Positions 51,312 to 61,200 of a DNA stretch of 64,000 nt are shown here, one piece after another (the first letter of the stretch is position 1; each line of letters starts with the position of its first letter). A model generated the notes under the pieces. The model was not told where the DNA came from. It searched no databases and saw only the letters and a list, made by a program, of their open reading frames with translations. The DNA lies in NCBI GenBank assembly GCA_025210775.1, contig JAOARB010000032.1:62001-126000 (forward strand). The letters are read 5' to 3'. This DNA is from Prolixibacteraceae bacterium. GTDB taxonomy: Bacteria; Bacteroidota; Bacteroidia; Bacteroidales; Prolixibacteraceae. Both the position numbers and the translations under genes were made by a program.

Positions 51312-52139
51312 ATGAAAAAGCTATTTGCATTATTCGCAGTTTTCGCAATGCTTAGTTTTGGAGCAGCAAACGTGGCTGTGTCTCAAGATCAAACAGAAAC
51401 AGCCCAAACTGAAGTGGCTCAAGAAACAAGTACGTCTGTTGATAATGCTACAGACACTAGTGTAGACCAAATCGAAGAAGCAGCTAAAACAGCTGAAACA
51501 GGAGGATCTCTACACAGTCAATTGAAACAAAAATTTATCCAAGGGGGTCCTGGATTCATGTCAACAGTATTGATCTGTCTTATCTTAGGTCTTGCTCTTG
51601 CTATTGAACGTATCCTTTACCTTAACCTTGCAACTTCTAACACTAAAAAACTTCTTAAGAGAGTTGAAGACGCTCTTGCTGATGGTGGTGTAGAAAGAGC
51701 AAAAGATGTTTGTCGTGACACTAAAGGTCCTGTAGCTTCTATCTTTTATCAAGGTTTAGATCGTTACGAAGAAGGTCTAGACGTAGTTGAGAAATCTGTA
51801 GTTTCTTACGGTGGCGTTCAAACTGGTCTTCTAGAAAAAGGTCTTTCATGGATCGCTCTTTTCATCGCTCTTGCACCAATGCTTGGTTTCATGGGTACAG
51901 TAATCGGTATGATTGCAGCATTCGATGCGATCGAGATTGCAGGTGATATCTCTCCTACTCTTGTAGCTGGTGGTATCAAGGTGGCACTTATTACAACCGT
52001 ATCTGGTCTTGTAGTAGCGATTATCCTTCAGATCCTTTATAACTACTGTGTAGCTAAAATTGATAGTCTTGTTAATGACATGGAAGATGCTTCTATTTCA
52101 TTCATGGACATCCTAGTAAAATACAACTTGAAGAAGTAA
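51312..52139 (+). CDS. exbB: ExbB/TolQ-type proton channel protein
   Basis: The 275-residue protein has an N-terminal signal-like helix (MKKLFALFAVFAMLSFGAA) and a 40-residue acidic Thr/Gln-rich segment. Three transmembrane helices follow: FMSTVLICLILGLALAIERIL near 80-100, WIALFIALAPMLGFMGTVIGMI near 177-198, and KVALITTVSGLVVAIILQILY near 220-240. The LGFMGTVIGMIAAF stretch is the channel signature. With ExbD it forms the proton-driven motor that energises TonB. The four genes exbB, a membrane protein, exbD and exbD form one operon. Confidence 0.92.
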   Translation: MKKLFALFAVFAMLSFGAANVAVSQDQTETAQTEVAQETSTSVDNATDTSVDQIEEAAKTAETGGSLHSQLKQKFIQGGPGFMSTVLICLILGLALAIERILYLNLATSNTKKLLKRVEDALADGGVERAKDVCRDTKGPVASIFYQGLDRYEEGLDVVEKSVVSYGGVQTGLLEKGLSWIALFIALAPMLGFMGTVIGMIAAFDAIEIAGDISPTLVAGGIKVALITTVSGLVVAIILQILYNYCVAKIDSLVNDMEDASISFMDILVKYNLKK

Positions 52140-52160
52140 TCAAAATAAAAAACATTACCC

Positions 52161-52619
52161 ATGAGTAAAAAAGTAACAACACTACTAAAAGTTTTGCTTT
52201 GGGTCTTGATGATTACTTCAGCCGTATTGATGGTTCTATTAATGAGTAATCTATCAGATCCAATTACAGAACAAGGCGAACAATATATCGACCTAGGTCT
52301 AAATTGGGCGTATGCATTATTGGCTGTAGTAACAGGTTCCGCAGTTCTTTTCTCTATTCGTAACCTTTTCCTTAGTGGAAAGAAAGCTCTTTATACAATC
52401 GCTGGATTGGTTGCTCTTGCAGCAATTTTCGGTATTGCTTGGGTTATGGGTTCGGATGCACTACCAGTTTTTCACGGTGCTGATAAACTAATTGCAGAAG
52501 GAACTTTAACAGCTTCTGTTGCACACGTTACAGATATGCTATTGAATACAACTTACATCCTTATGGGATTGGCTGTTGTTTCAATCGTTCTTTCTTCTAC
52601 ATCTCGTATGTGGAGATAA
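52161..52619 (+). CDS. four-span membrane protein within the exb operon
   Basis: I do not recognise a named family for this 152-residue protein. It has four hydrophobic segments (about 9-29, 46-66, 76-94, 124-144) and a short loop with ALPVFHGADKLIAEG between the third and fourth. It lies 21 bp after exbB and 63 bp before the first exbD, a place where Bacteroidota often carry an unnamed membrane protein. An accessory role in the ExbB-ExbD motor is inferred from position alone. Confidence 0.7.
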   Translation: MSKKVTTLLKVLLWVLMITSAVLMVLLMSNLSDPITEQGEQYIDLGLNWAYALLAVVTGSAVLFSIRNLFLSGKKALYTIAGLVALAAIFGIAWVMGSDALPVFHGADKLIAEGTLTASVAHVTDMLLNTTYILMGLAVVSIVLSSTSRMWR

Positions 52620-52639
52620 ACTATAATTGATTCATATTA

Positions 52640-52667
52640 GACGAAGTGATATCAACATCACTTCGTC
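52640..52667 (+). other. intercistronic hairpin in the exb operon
   Basis: GACGAAGTGAT and ATCACTTCGTC form a perfect 11-bp stem around ATCAAC. No T-run follows (ATAAAATATTTAA), so it looks like an RNA-processing or stability element rather than a full terminator. It lies 15 bp before the exbD ATG. Confidence 0.55.
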
Positions 52668-52682
52668 ATAAAATATTTAATT

Positions 52683-53261
52683 ATGCCTAAGAAATTACCA
52701 GAATATAATGCATCATCTTTGGCCGATATTGCCTTCATGTTGCTTATCTTCTTCTTGGTTACCACTACCATGGACGTGGACAGTGGTCTAAGGCGTAAGT
52801 TGCCTCCAATGCCACCTAAGGATGCGAAGATTGATCCTAATAACAAAATTAAGGATCGTAACGTATTTGAGGTGTTGGTAAATAGTAAGAATCAATTACT
52901 AGTGGAAGGACAACTAATGCGTGTGGAAGATTTGCATGACGCTGCTAAAGAGTTCATGCTTAACGAAAATAACTCTGCTAATTTACCAGAGAAAAAGGAA
53001 GATACTATTCCTTTCTTCGGTAAAGTGATGGTTACCAAAGGTGTAATTTCATTAAGAAATGACATCGGAACGACTTATGGTACGTATATCGCAGTACAAA
53101 ACGAACTTGTTCGTGCGATTAATGACATTAGAAATGATATTGCTAGAAGTAAGTGGAATAAAGATTATGAAGATCTTGAATCCGATCAACAGAAAGCAAT
53201 TCGTAAGATAATGCCACAACGTATTTCCGAGGCAGAACCTAAAAAAGTTGGAGGAAAATAA
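52683..53261 (+). CDS. exbD: ExbD-family protein 1
   Basis: The 192-residue protein has the ExbD layout: a short cytosolic start, one transmembrane helix with the conserved channel Asp (ASSLADIAFMLLIFFLVTT, residues 10-28), and a periplasmic domain (about 45-192) longer than in E. coli. This domain includes the peculiar segment PEKKEDTIPFFGKVMVTKGV. Two ExbD paralogues in one operon are frequent in this phylum and may form a mixed dimer. The motor energises TonB-dependent uptake, such as the receptor at 12.6-14.8 kb. Confidence 0.88.
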   Translation: MPKKLPEYNASSLADIAFMLLIFFLVTTTMDVDSGLRRKLPPMPPKDAKIDPNNKIKDRNVFEVLVNSKNQLLVEGQLMRVEDLHDAAKEFMLNENNSANLPEKKEDTIPFFGKVMVTKGVISLRNDIGTTYGTYIAVQNELVRAINDIRNDIARSKWNKDYEDLESDQQKAIRKIMPQRISEAEPKKVGGK

Positions 53262-53263
53262 TA

Positions 53264-53734
53264 ATGGGAAAATTTAGAAAAGAAGGGAAGAAAGAAACCC
53301 CACCTATTTCTACATCAGCTCTTCCTGATATTGTATTTATGCTTCTGTTCTTTTTTATGGTGACAACCAGTATGAGAGAGACGGATCTTAAAGTTAAGGT
53401 TCGTGTTCCTCAAGCAACAGAGCTTGCAAAATTGGAGAAAAAGTCGTTGGTAAGTTATATCAATGTAGGTGAACCAATACCACAATATCAAAAAGCTTTC
53501 GGTACTGAGCCTCGTATTCAGCTGAATGATGCTTTTGCAACTGTTTCTGACATTGCAGAATATATCACTTCGGAAAGAGCGCAACGTGACGAAGCAGAAG
53601 TTCCATTTATGGTTACATCACTAAAAGTGGATGAGAACACAAAAATGGGAATTGTAACAGATATCAAACAAGCACTTCGTAGAATCTCTGCTTTGAATAT
53701 CAACTATTCTGCTAGAAAGAAAGTACAAAGATAA
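53264..53734 (+). CDS. exbD: ExbD-family protein 2
   Basis: The 156-residue second ExbD paralogue starts 2 bp after the first, with GGAGG just upstream. It keeps the transmembrane helix with the channel Asp (STSALPDIVFMLLFFFMVTTS, about 17-37) and a periplasmic domain ending in MGIVTDIKQALRRISALNINYSA. It is shorter than its neighbour and ends 28 bp before a strong terminator that closes the exb operon. Confidence 0.88.
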   Translation: MGKFRKEGKKETPPISTSALPDIVFMLLFFFMVTTSMRETDLKVKVRVPQATELAKLEKKSLVSYINVGEPIPQYQKAFGTEPRIQLNDAFATVSDIAEYITSERAQRDEAEVPFMVTSLKVDENTKMGIVTDIKQALRRISALNINYSARKKVQR

Positions 53735-53761
53735 GTCAACGGTGAAATACCGAGATAATAT

Positions 53762-53792
53762 AAAAAGGGTTGCATTTCGCAACCCTTTTTTT
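53762..53792 (+). terminator. terminator of the exb operon
   Basis: AAAAAGGGTTGC (53762-53773) and GCAACCCTTTTT (53779-53790) form a perfect 12-bp stem around ATTTC, followed by TT. Confidence 0.88.
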
Positions 53793-53806
53793 GTATATCA
53801 CATATT

Positions 53807-54412
53807 ATGAAACAATCACTACTACCTTTTTTAAAAGAAAACATCATAGAAGCTGGATGCGATGAAGCAGGAAGAGGATGCCTATCTGGTCCTGTTTTTG
53901 CAGCAAGTGTTATCCTTCCTGCAGATTTTAGTCATCCTGATATTAACGACTCAAAGAAACTATCAGAAAAGAAACGCAAAGAGCTACGCCCTTATATTGA
54001 AGAACATGCATTGGCTTTTGGTGTGGGTATTGTAGATGAAAAAGAGATTGATGAAATCAATATCTTAAATGCATCTTTTTTAGCGATGCATAGAGCAATA
54101 GAAAAACTAAAACTCACACCAGAACATCTCATTATTGATGGCAATAGATTTAAACCCTATAAAGCAATTCCTTATACAACAATTGTAAAAGGGGATGGAA
54201 AATACAAATCTATAGCAGCAGCATCTATCCTTGCGAAAACTTATAGGGATGACTTTATGGATAAAATAGCAAAAGAGTTTCCTCAATATGGATGGGAAAA
54301 AAACAAAGGTTATCCAACCAAAGCACACAAAGAAGCAATCGAAAAATTTGGGATTACTCCTTATCATCGCTTAACCTTTAATCTAGGACAGAAAATGCCA
54401 ACCCTATTCTAA
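53807..54412 (+). CDS. rnhB: ribonuclease HII
   Basis: RNase HII removes ribonucleotides embedded in DNA and RNA primers. The 201-residue protein shows the catalytic DEAGRG element in AGCDEAGRGCLSGPVFAA at 17-34, the third acidic site in LIIDGNRF near 107-114, and the KGDGKYKSIAAASILAKTYRD block near 127-147. The length is normal. It starts 14 bp after the exb terminator hairpin, so it needs its own promoter overlapping that region or read-through. Confidence 0.93.
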   Translation: MKQSLLPFLKENIIEAGCDEAGRGCLSGPVFAASVILPADFSHPDINDSKKLSEKKRKELRPYIEEHALAFGVGIVDEKEIDEINILNASFLAMHRAIEKLKLTPEHLIIDGNRFKPYKAIPYTTIVKGDGKYKSIAAASILAKTYRDDFMDKIAKEFPQYGWEKNKGYPTKAHKEAIEKFGITPYHRLTFNLGQKMPTLF

Positions 54413-54508
54413 ATAGGGAAAATCATGTATAAAAAAACTAAACTATTGTATCTTTACAATCGTATACGAATTATACATATTCTTATTTACATTTTTATAT
54501 AAAAACAA

Positions 54509-56647
54509 ATGAAAAGAACACTATTTACATTCTTGCTAACGGCTTCTTTTGCATTGAATTTATTTGCAGATGAAGGTATGTGGCTACCTTCTTTGGTTCA
54601 TAAGATCAATATCAAAGATATGCAAGCAGAAGGTCTTCAGTTATCAGCAGAAGACATCTACTCAATTAACCATTCAAGTTTAAAAGATGCAGTCGTTGCA
54701 TTAGATCATGGAAACTGTACAGGAGAGTTGATTTCCAACGAAGGTCTATTATTAACCAACCACCACTGTGGTTTTGGTGAAATACAGGCACACTCAACAG
54801 TAGAGCATGATTACCTTAAAGATGGTTTTTGGGCATTCAAAAAAGAAGACGAACTTCCTAACCCTGGGAAATCAGTTTCTTTCCTTGTACGCATCGAGGA
54901 TGTAACATCAAAGGTTCTTAAAGATGTAACAACAAAAATGACAGAGGAAGAGCGTAGTAAAGCGATCAATAAGATTTCAAAAGATCTTGTTGCCTCAGCC
55001 ATTAAAGACACACATTACGAAGCTCGTGTAAAGAATATGTTTGATGGGAACAAATATCTATTATTTGTATATGAAACATTCCGTGACATTCGCTTGGTAG
55101 GTGCACCACCAGAATCAATCGGAAAATATGGTGGAGATACAGACAACTGGATGTGGCCACGTCATACTGGAGATTTCTCTATGTTCCGTATCTACTGTGC
55201 TCCTGATGGAAGCCCTGCTGATTATTCAAAAGAGAATGTTCCATTGAAGCCAAGACACTTCCTTCCAATCTCATTAAAAGGAGTTGAAAAGGATGATTAT
55301 GCTATGGTGATGGGATATCCTGGTAGCACAGATCGTTTCAAGACTTCATGGGGAGTTAAAAACACGATGGAAGTAACCAATTCTATTCGTATTAAAGTAA
55401 GAACAGAGAAATTACGTCTTCTTAAAGAGTATATGGAAACAAGCCCAAAAGCAAAAATTCAATATGCTTCTAAATATGCACGTTCAGCGAATTATTGGAA
55501 AAACAGTATTGGTCAAAATAAAGGTCTTAAAAAACTTCACGTTGTTGAAGACAAAGAAGCTATTGAAGCAGCATTCAGTAAATGGGTAGATGCATCAGCA
55601 GAGAGAAAAGCAGAGTATGGCGAAGCACTTTCATTGATTGCAAACAGCTATAAAAATAATGCAGCTCAAGTAGCATTAAACTATTTCTACGAAGGCTTAA
55701 TTGGTGGACCAGAAGCAATTAAATTTACGGCACGTTTCCGTCGTCTAGAGAAAGCATTAGCAAGTGCGGATCAAGACAAAATTGAAAAAACAGTAGCTCA
55801 AATTGAAAAAGGTCTAGACAATTACTTTAAAGACTACGATGCTGCAACAGATGAGAAGGTTCTTTCTTCATTAGCTTATATCGTATCTCAAAATGTAGAA
55901 AGAAACTATCTACCAGAAGAGCTTAAACTTAATACAAAGAAAGATTTCGAGAAGAAATTCAATAAATACTTCAAGAAATCTATCTTTGATAACAAAGATA
56001 AAGTAGAAGCGTTCTTAGCAAATCCTTCACTTAAGCAACTTAAAAAAGACCCAATGTATGCTTTGATGGATCAAGTCTACAATAAGTACTTTGAGACTGC
56101 AAAGGAAATGAAAGCACAAAGTGATGACAAAACAAAGGGTCGTAGACTATTTGTAAAAGGTCTTCTTGAAATGAATCCTAACAAAAAATACTATCCTAAT
56201 GCAAACTCTACAATGCGTTTGACTTACGGAACAGTAAAAGGATACGAGCCTGCAGATGGTGTGGATTACAAATACTTCACCACACTAAAAGGATATATCG
56301 AAAAGAACGATCCAACAAATCCAGAGTTCCAAACACCTCAACGCGTAATTGATCTATACAATGCTAAGGATTACGGTCAATATATGGACAAAGATGGAAC
56401 GCTTCATACATGTTTCATTTCAGACAATGACATCACTGGAGGTAACTCTGGTAGTCCTGTAATCAATGGTAAAGGTGAATTGATTGGTACAGCATTTGAT
56501 GGTAACTGGGAAGCAATGAGTGGAGATATCGCTTTCGAGCATAAACTACAACGTTGTATCTGTGCTGATATTCGTTTTGTTCTATGGGTAGTAGACAAAT
56601 ACGCAGGAGCAACAAACCTTATCGAAGAGATGACCCTAGTTAAATAA
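54509..56647 (+). CDS. S46 family dipeptidyl peptidase (DPP7/DPP11 type)
   Basis: The 712-residue periplasmic serine peptidase has a signal peptide (cut near ..NLFADEG). Its chymotrypsin-like catalytic residues fall in conserved stretches: His in LLLTNHHCGFGE near 80-91, Asp in KYGGDTDNWMWPRHTGDF near 207-224, and Ser in TGGNSGSPVINGKGE near 643-657. Helical lid domains lie between. S46 enzymes cut dipeptides from N-termini; hydrophobic (DPP7) or acidic (DPP11) preference depends on a residue after FDGNWEAMSGD, which I cannot resolve with certainty. They feed peptide uptake in asaccharolytic or mixed-diet Bacteroidota. Confidence 0.93.
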   Translation: MKRTLFTFLLTASFALNLFADEGMWLPSLVHKINIKDMQAEGLQLSAEDIYSINHSSLKDAVVALDHGNCTGELISNEGLLLTNHHCGFGEIQAHSTVEHDYLKDGFWAFKKEDELPNPGKSVSFLVRIEDVTSKVLKDVTTKMTEEERSKAINKISKDLVASAIKDTHYEARVKNMFDGNKYLLFVYETFRDIRLVGAPPESIGKYGGDTDNWMWPRHTGDFSMFRIYCAPDGSPADYSKENVPLKPRHFLPISLKGVEKDDYAMVMGYPGSTDRFKTSWGVKNTMEVTNSIRIKVRTEKLRLLKEYMETSPKAKIQYASKYARSANYWKNSIGQNKGLKKLHVVEDKEAIEAAFSKWVDASAERKAEYGEALSLIANSYKNNAAQVALNYFYEGLIGGPEAIKFTARFRRLEKALASADQDKIEKTVAQIEKGLDNYFKDYDAATDEKVLSSLAYIVSQNVERNYLPEELKLNTKKDFEKKFNKYFKKSIFDNKDKVEAFLANPSLKQLKKDPMYALMDQVYNKYFETAKEMKAQSDDKTKGRRLFVKGLLEMNPNKKYYPNANSTMRLTYGTVKGYEPADGVDYKYFTTLKGYIEKNDPTNPEFQTPQRVIDLYNAKDYGQYMDKDGTLHTCFISDNDITGGNSGSPVINGKGELIGTAFDGNWEAMSGDIAFEHKLQRCICADIRFVLWVVDKYAGATNLIEEMTLVK

Positions 56648-56668
56648 GAATCATATCTTCATCGAGTT

Positions 56669-56704
56669 AAAAGAGGCTTTTCCAAAAGGAAAGCCTCTTT
56701 TTTA
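56669..56704 (+). terminator. terminator of the S46 peptidase gene
   Basis: AAAAGAGGCTTT and AAGCCTCTTTT pair around a short loop, followed by TTTTA, 22 bp after the stop. Confidence 0.8.
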
Positions 56705-57096
56705 TTTTTAATTGGCTCGTCCTGAAATAGCGTTTCATAAAAAATAATGAAATGGAATTAAGTACATAAGACGTACTAAGAAAGATCATACAATGACCTT
56801 CTAATTTCGACTCATAAAGAAACATTTTAGCTTGAAGAAATACTTATATGTAATATTTAAAAATGAACACCAACTGTCTCTTTTCAACAGATCAATAGAA
56901 TATCGTTTTTAAAGCATTTAAGCTCCATTAGCCATCAGGACAGATAAACATACATAAAACAAGAATAACATCATCTATGTCTATAAAAACTCAATTAAAG
57001 ACACAATATAAAAGAAGGTATCATTCAAACATGATTCATATCGAAGAATAGGAAATGCTTAAAGATAGAAAAGAAAGGATAGAGTACTAAAAACAA
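56705..57096. other. intergenic between convergent units, nothing recognised
   Basis: About 390 bp of AT-rich DNA between two facing terminators. I see no coding frame of plausible composition, no RNA gene and no repeat. Confidence 0.45.
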
Positions 57097-57126
57097 AAAA
57101 GGCCAGATGAAAACACCTAGCCTTTT
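57097..57126 (-). terminator. terminator of the giant-adhesin/SprF operon
   Basis: On the minus strand AAAAGGCTAG and CTGGCCTTTT pair with one mismatch around a 10-nt loop and run into TTGTTTTT. It is 26 bp after the stop at 57153. Confidence 0.7.
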
Positions 57127-57152
57127 AATAAATATATAGATAAAATTTAATA

Positions 57153-58202
57153 TTATCTCATTCTCAAATCACGAGGACGTTTCTTATTAAATTTCAAACC
57201 TGCTCGTTTTGTAAAACAGTCAAGGTATCTCGATCCACAACCAAAGATATCTCCTAGTTCGTAAACAATAGAGATCTCATGGGCACCAGCCGAATTCGAC
57301 GCTAATGCAGAAAGAGGGATATCATAACTATACCCAATTCTTAAAGAATTAATGACAACAGCAGCAGAAAGAACAATGGCATCAGTATCTAACAGTTGAC
57401 TTGAAACTCCTTTGTCAAATAATGGAAGACCACGCCACCATGCTCCGACTTCAAAGTTTCTATTAAACCAGTATCCTCCAACATCCAATTGATTAAAACT
57501 ATTCTCATGCATAAAACGATAAGAGACACAGAAACTACGTGGTTGCTTGTCTCTTTGTGCTTTTTGACGCCAAATATTGACACCACCAAAGATAGACATA
57601 TTTAGTGCCTTCTCATTCTTTTGATCCACAAACGAATAATCAGGAGTCGTTAAATGGAAAATATTTAAACCAACCCAATACTTACGATTATAGAAAAAAG
57701 AACTAAACTTAAAATCTAAATAAGTTGACTTGGAACTCTCCAATAATGAATTACCACTACTACCACCATGGGTAATATCGCTACCATAATTAGCTTGAGT
57801 ATCATCGACACTCTTTTGTTCAAAAGCAAATTCAACTCCAGGAATCCAAGTCCACGTATCAGAAATCTGGAGACGATAGGTATACTGAGCCCCCACATGC
57901 AATGTTGAAAAGCTTGTAGCTCCAGCTATATCTCTCCACGCTAAAAAACCAAAACCACTCTTTAACGTATTGACATAAATATCACCTGAAAAAGAGAAAT
58001 TCTTATAGGTATTAGGTATTCCTGGCCACTGATTACGATAGTTCGCTGCAAAACGCACTCCTCCAGTAGATCCTGCCAAAGAAGGGGATAAAAAAGTAGG
58101 AGCTGCAAAGAACTGAGAGAAATGTGCATCTTGTGCTTTAACGGTAAGCAAGCTTACCGTTAAAGTTAAACACAAGAGCACGCGTTTTATATAATTTTTC
58201 AT
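57153..58202 (-). CDS. sprF: PorP/SprF family type IX secretion outer-membrane protein
   Basis: A 349-residue protein with a signal peptide (..VSLLTVKAQ) and the canonical PorP/SprF opening AHFSQFFAAPTFLSPSLAGS. Further hallmarks are FAANYRNQWPGIPNTYKNFSFSGD, LHVGAQYTYRLQ and RIGYSYDIPLSAL. SprF is needed for the giant type-B-CTD adhesin SprB to reach the surface in gliding Flavobacterium. Here it begins 11 bp after a giant PKD adhesin gene, the same pairing. The symbol is given by that analogy. The C-terminal tail (FNKKRPRDLRMR) is basic. Confidence 0.86.
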   Translation of the reverse strand: MKNYIKRVLLCLTLTVSLLTVKAQDAHFSQFFAAPTFLSPSLAGSTGGVRFAANYRNQWPGIPNTYKNFSFSGDIYVNTLKSGFGFLAWRDIAGATSFSTLHVGAQYTYRLQISDTWTWIPGVEFAFEQKSVDDTQANYGSDITHGGSSGNSLLESSKSTYLDFKFSSFFYNRKYWVGLNIFHLTTPDYSFVDQKNEKALNMSIFGGVNIWRQKAQRDKQPRSFCVSYRFMHENSFNQLDVGGYWFNRNFEVGAWWRGLPLFDKGVSSQLLDTDAIVLSAAVVINSLRIGYSYDIPLSALASNSAGAHEISIVYELGDIFGCGSRYLDCFTKRAGLKFNKKRPRDLRMR

Positions 58203-58213
58203 ATTTCGCGGCT

Positions 58214-61200
58214 TTATCTAATTAGTGTTACATCTCCTGTTTGGATGATGGTGTTTCCGTCATCGAAAGATACTTCAATTCTCCAAACATACACACCTAA
58301 TGGCGCAAGTTTTCCACGATAGTAACCATCCCATCCAATATTAATATCTTTCGTATGGAATACAATATTACCCCATCGGTTATAGATCTTCATATCATAA
58401 GATGAAACCTTCGCTTCTCCTTCAGGAACCACAGGATAGAATACTCTGTTATAAGTATCTCCTTTATCATAAGATCCACCTGACGGTCCATTAGTAGATG
58501 GAACAAATGCATTTGGCACTTTTACTCTACCATTTGAAACTGCCGTTACAGCAGCAGGAAGCGTATAAGAGCTTTCACATCCATCCTCAGAAACAACTTT
58601 CAATGAAACATCATGAATACCTTGAACAACGTATTCGTGTTCTGGATCTACATCTGTAGAAGTTGTTTTATCACCAAAGTCCCAATAGTTCTCATAATTA
58701 TTCTTAGACAAGTTTGAGAAGATTGCTTTCTGTCCAGGAATCTCTACACGAGAAGGAAGAACAGTAAACATAGCTCTTGGGACAGGGAATACATGAATGG
58801 CTTGCTCAGCCACATCTTTGGTTCCCTCTTCATTACGAACTGTAAGTTTTACATTGTAATATCCTTCTTCATGGAATGTATGGTCAGGATCTTTACTTGT
58901 AGAAAAAGTCCCATCACCAAATTCCCAATAATACGTAGCTCCATTCTTAGATGTATTTGTAAATGTTACAGCTAAAGGTCCACAACCTTCTGCAACCGAA
59001 GGTTTGAAACTAGCCTCTGGAACTCCAGGACGAATGGTTACGGTCTCTTGATGAGAACTAGCACATTCATTTCCTTTTGCTTCCAATTGAATTACAAACG
59101 ATCCAACCCTACCATAAGTGTATGGATCAGGATCTTTCTCATCTACAGTCACATCTTCATACTCACCAAATGACCATTTATAAGTCCATGGTCCTTCATT
59201 GGTCAAGTTATCAACACTAACGGTAGCTTCAGGCCAAATCATAAATATTGGATGAATGTTGAAATCTACATTTGGTGTAGGATGAACAAGATATTTATCC
59301 GTTGTTGAAGCTTCACAGCCTTCTCTTGTCGTCACTGTTTGTGTTATAGTAAACTCACGATCGGCATCCGTCTCATTTAAGAATATATGTTCTGGATTAG
59401 CAAGGTCAGAAATAGATCCATCACCAAACTCCCATGAAACATTATAAGTGTGATCTGTCGTACTAATAAAGTTTACTCTAGCAGGACTACAATTACCATC
59501 TCCATTTAGACTAAATCCAGGAACTGCTGGAGCAAAGATTCTAAACTCAACAGTCTTCTTACTTCTACAATAAGCATTAGAAGCAGTTAATGAGACATTT
59601 CTTGGGTCAGGGAAACCTGCACGACCTGCATAAGTAAAGGTACGACTAAACTCTGTATCCAGAATAGTCTCTGTTGTTGCACCACCATCAAATGACCATA
59701 AATAATCACTACAATTTTGTGATGTATTTTTAATATTCAACTCCATTGGAGAACATCCAGTGATTTTATCCAGAGAGAAGTTCGCTTCCATGTGTGGTTG
59801 AATAGTCAACGATTTTTTCGCGGTACTAGTACATTCACCAGAACTTGTTGTCAATATAACCTCATAAGTCACCGGACTATCCGTATCATTGGTAAACTCA
59901 TGATTCGGATTCGCAGAATTACTTACTTCTTTATCTCCAAATTCCCATGAAAAGTAACGAGCTCCTCTAGATCCAGCGGTGCTAAAAGCAACATTTACAG
60001 GAGAACAAACCTCTCCCATTGCCATATCAAATTCAGCAGTAACCTCTGGTTTGATATTCATCTCCATTGTTTGTTCATCACTACAACCAAACCTATTCTC
60101 ACCTAATAATCTAACAGTAAAACCTCTTTCGTAAGCATCTCTGTTATTATAGGTATGACTAAATTTCACTTTGTAATCATCCTTCGTTTCAGTAATTGTT
60201 TCTCCAGCATCGATATCCCAAGTAAAATTATCAACCCCTTTTGATGTATTCGTAAAATTAGCAATAAAAGGAGCACAACCTTCACGATGATCCACATCAA
60301 AAGTAACTGTTGGCTGTGGTTTAATATCAATCGTCTTAGGAGCAGCCGTAGCTCTACACCCAAACGATGAAGTTGCTGTCATCGTTACAGTAAAGGTTTG
60401 AATATCGTTGGTTGTATTTACATACTGATACTTTGGAGATTCCATTACAGAAGTTGCATCAGGATCCGTAGGAACACCAAAGTCCCAATCGTATCTTAAT
60501 GCCCCTGTTGAGTTATTGGTTACCGAAGCTACAATAGGCGAACAACCACCAGCACTTAAATCAAAATCAGCTGTAACAGATGGTTTCACATTGATCTTAT
60601 GATCTGTATGTTTCGAACAGCCTCCACCAGGACTAGCAGTCAACACAATATTAAAGTTCTTAATATAAACTTCATCATTAGTAAAGGTGTGTTCTACTGT
60701 TTCGCCAGCAGCCATAGCCGATACATCTTGAGCAGGAGAACCATCTCCCCAATCAATAGACATCGTATTGGCACCTACAGTAAGATTCGTTAAAGTTGCC
60801 ACTACAGGAGAACATTCTCCATCTACCACGACCTTCATCTTAGGTTCTGCATCATGAATAACTGTAATTTCCTTCTCTACAAAATCAGTACAGTGGAAGA
60901 AATTCTCTACATCTAAACGAACTGTTCTTTTCACATCAGCAAGCGTCTTATTTTCGTATGTATGAACAGAATTTTTCCCTTCTGTTCCATCACCATAAGT
61001 CCACTTATAGTCTGTTACCCCTACTGTGTTATTCTCTAGTATCGCTAGATCACCAGAACAGTAAGTCACTTTATCTTCTGCAAAAGAGAAATCTGCATGA
61101 ATAACAGGATTCACCCTTACAACCTCATGAAGTTGCTTAGAACAATCACCATCACCATTTGCAGCAACATCCATCGTAACATTAAATAATGCTTCCGAAA

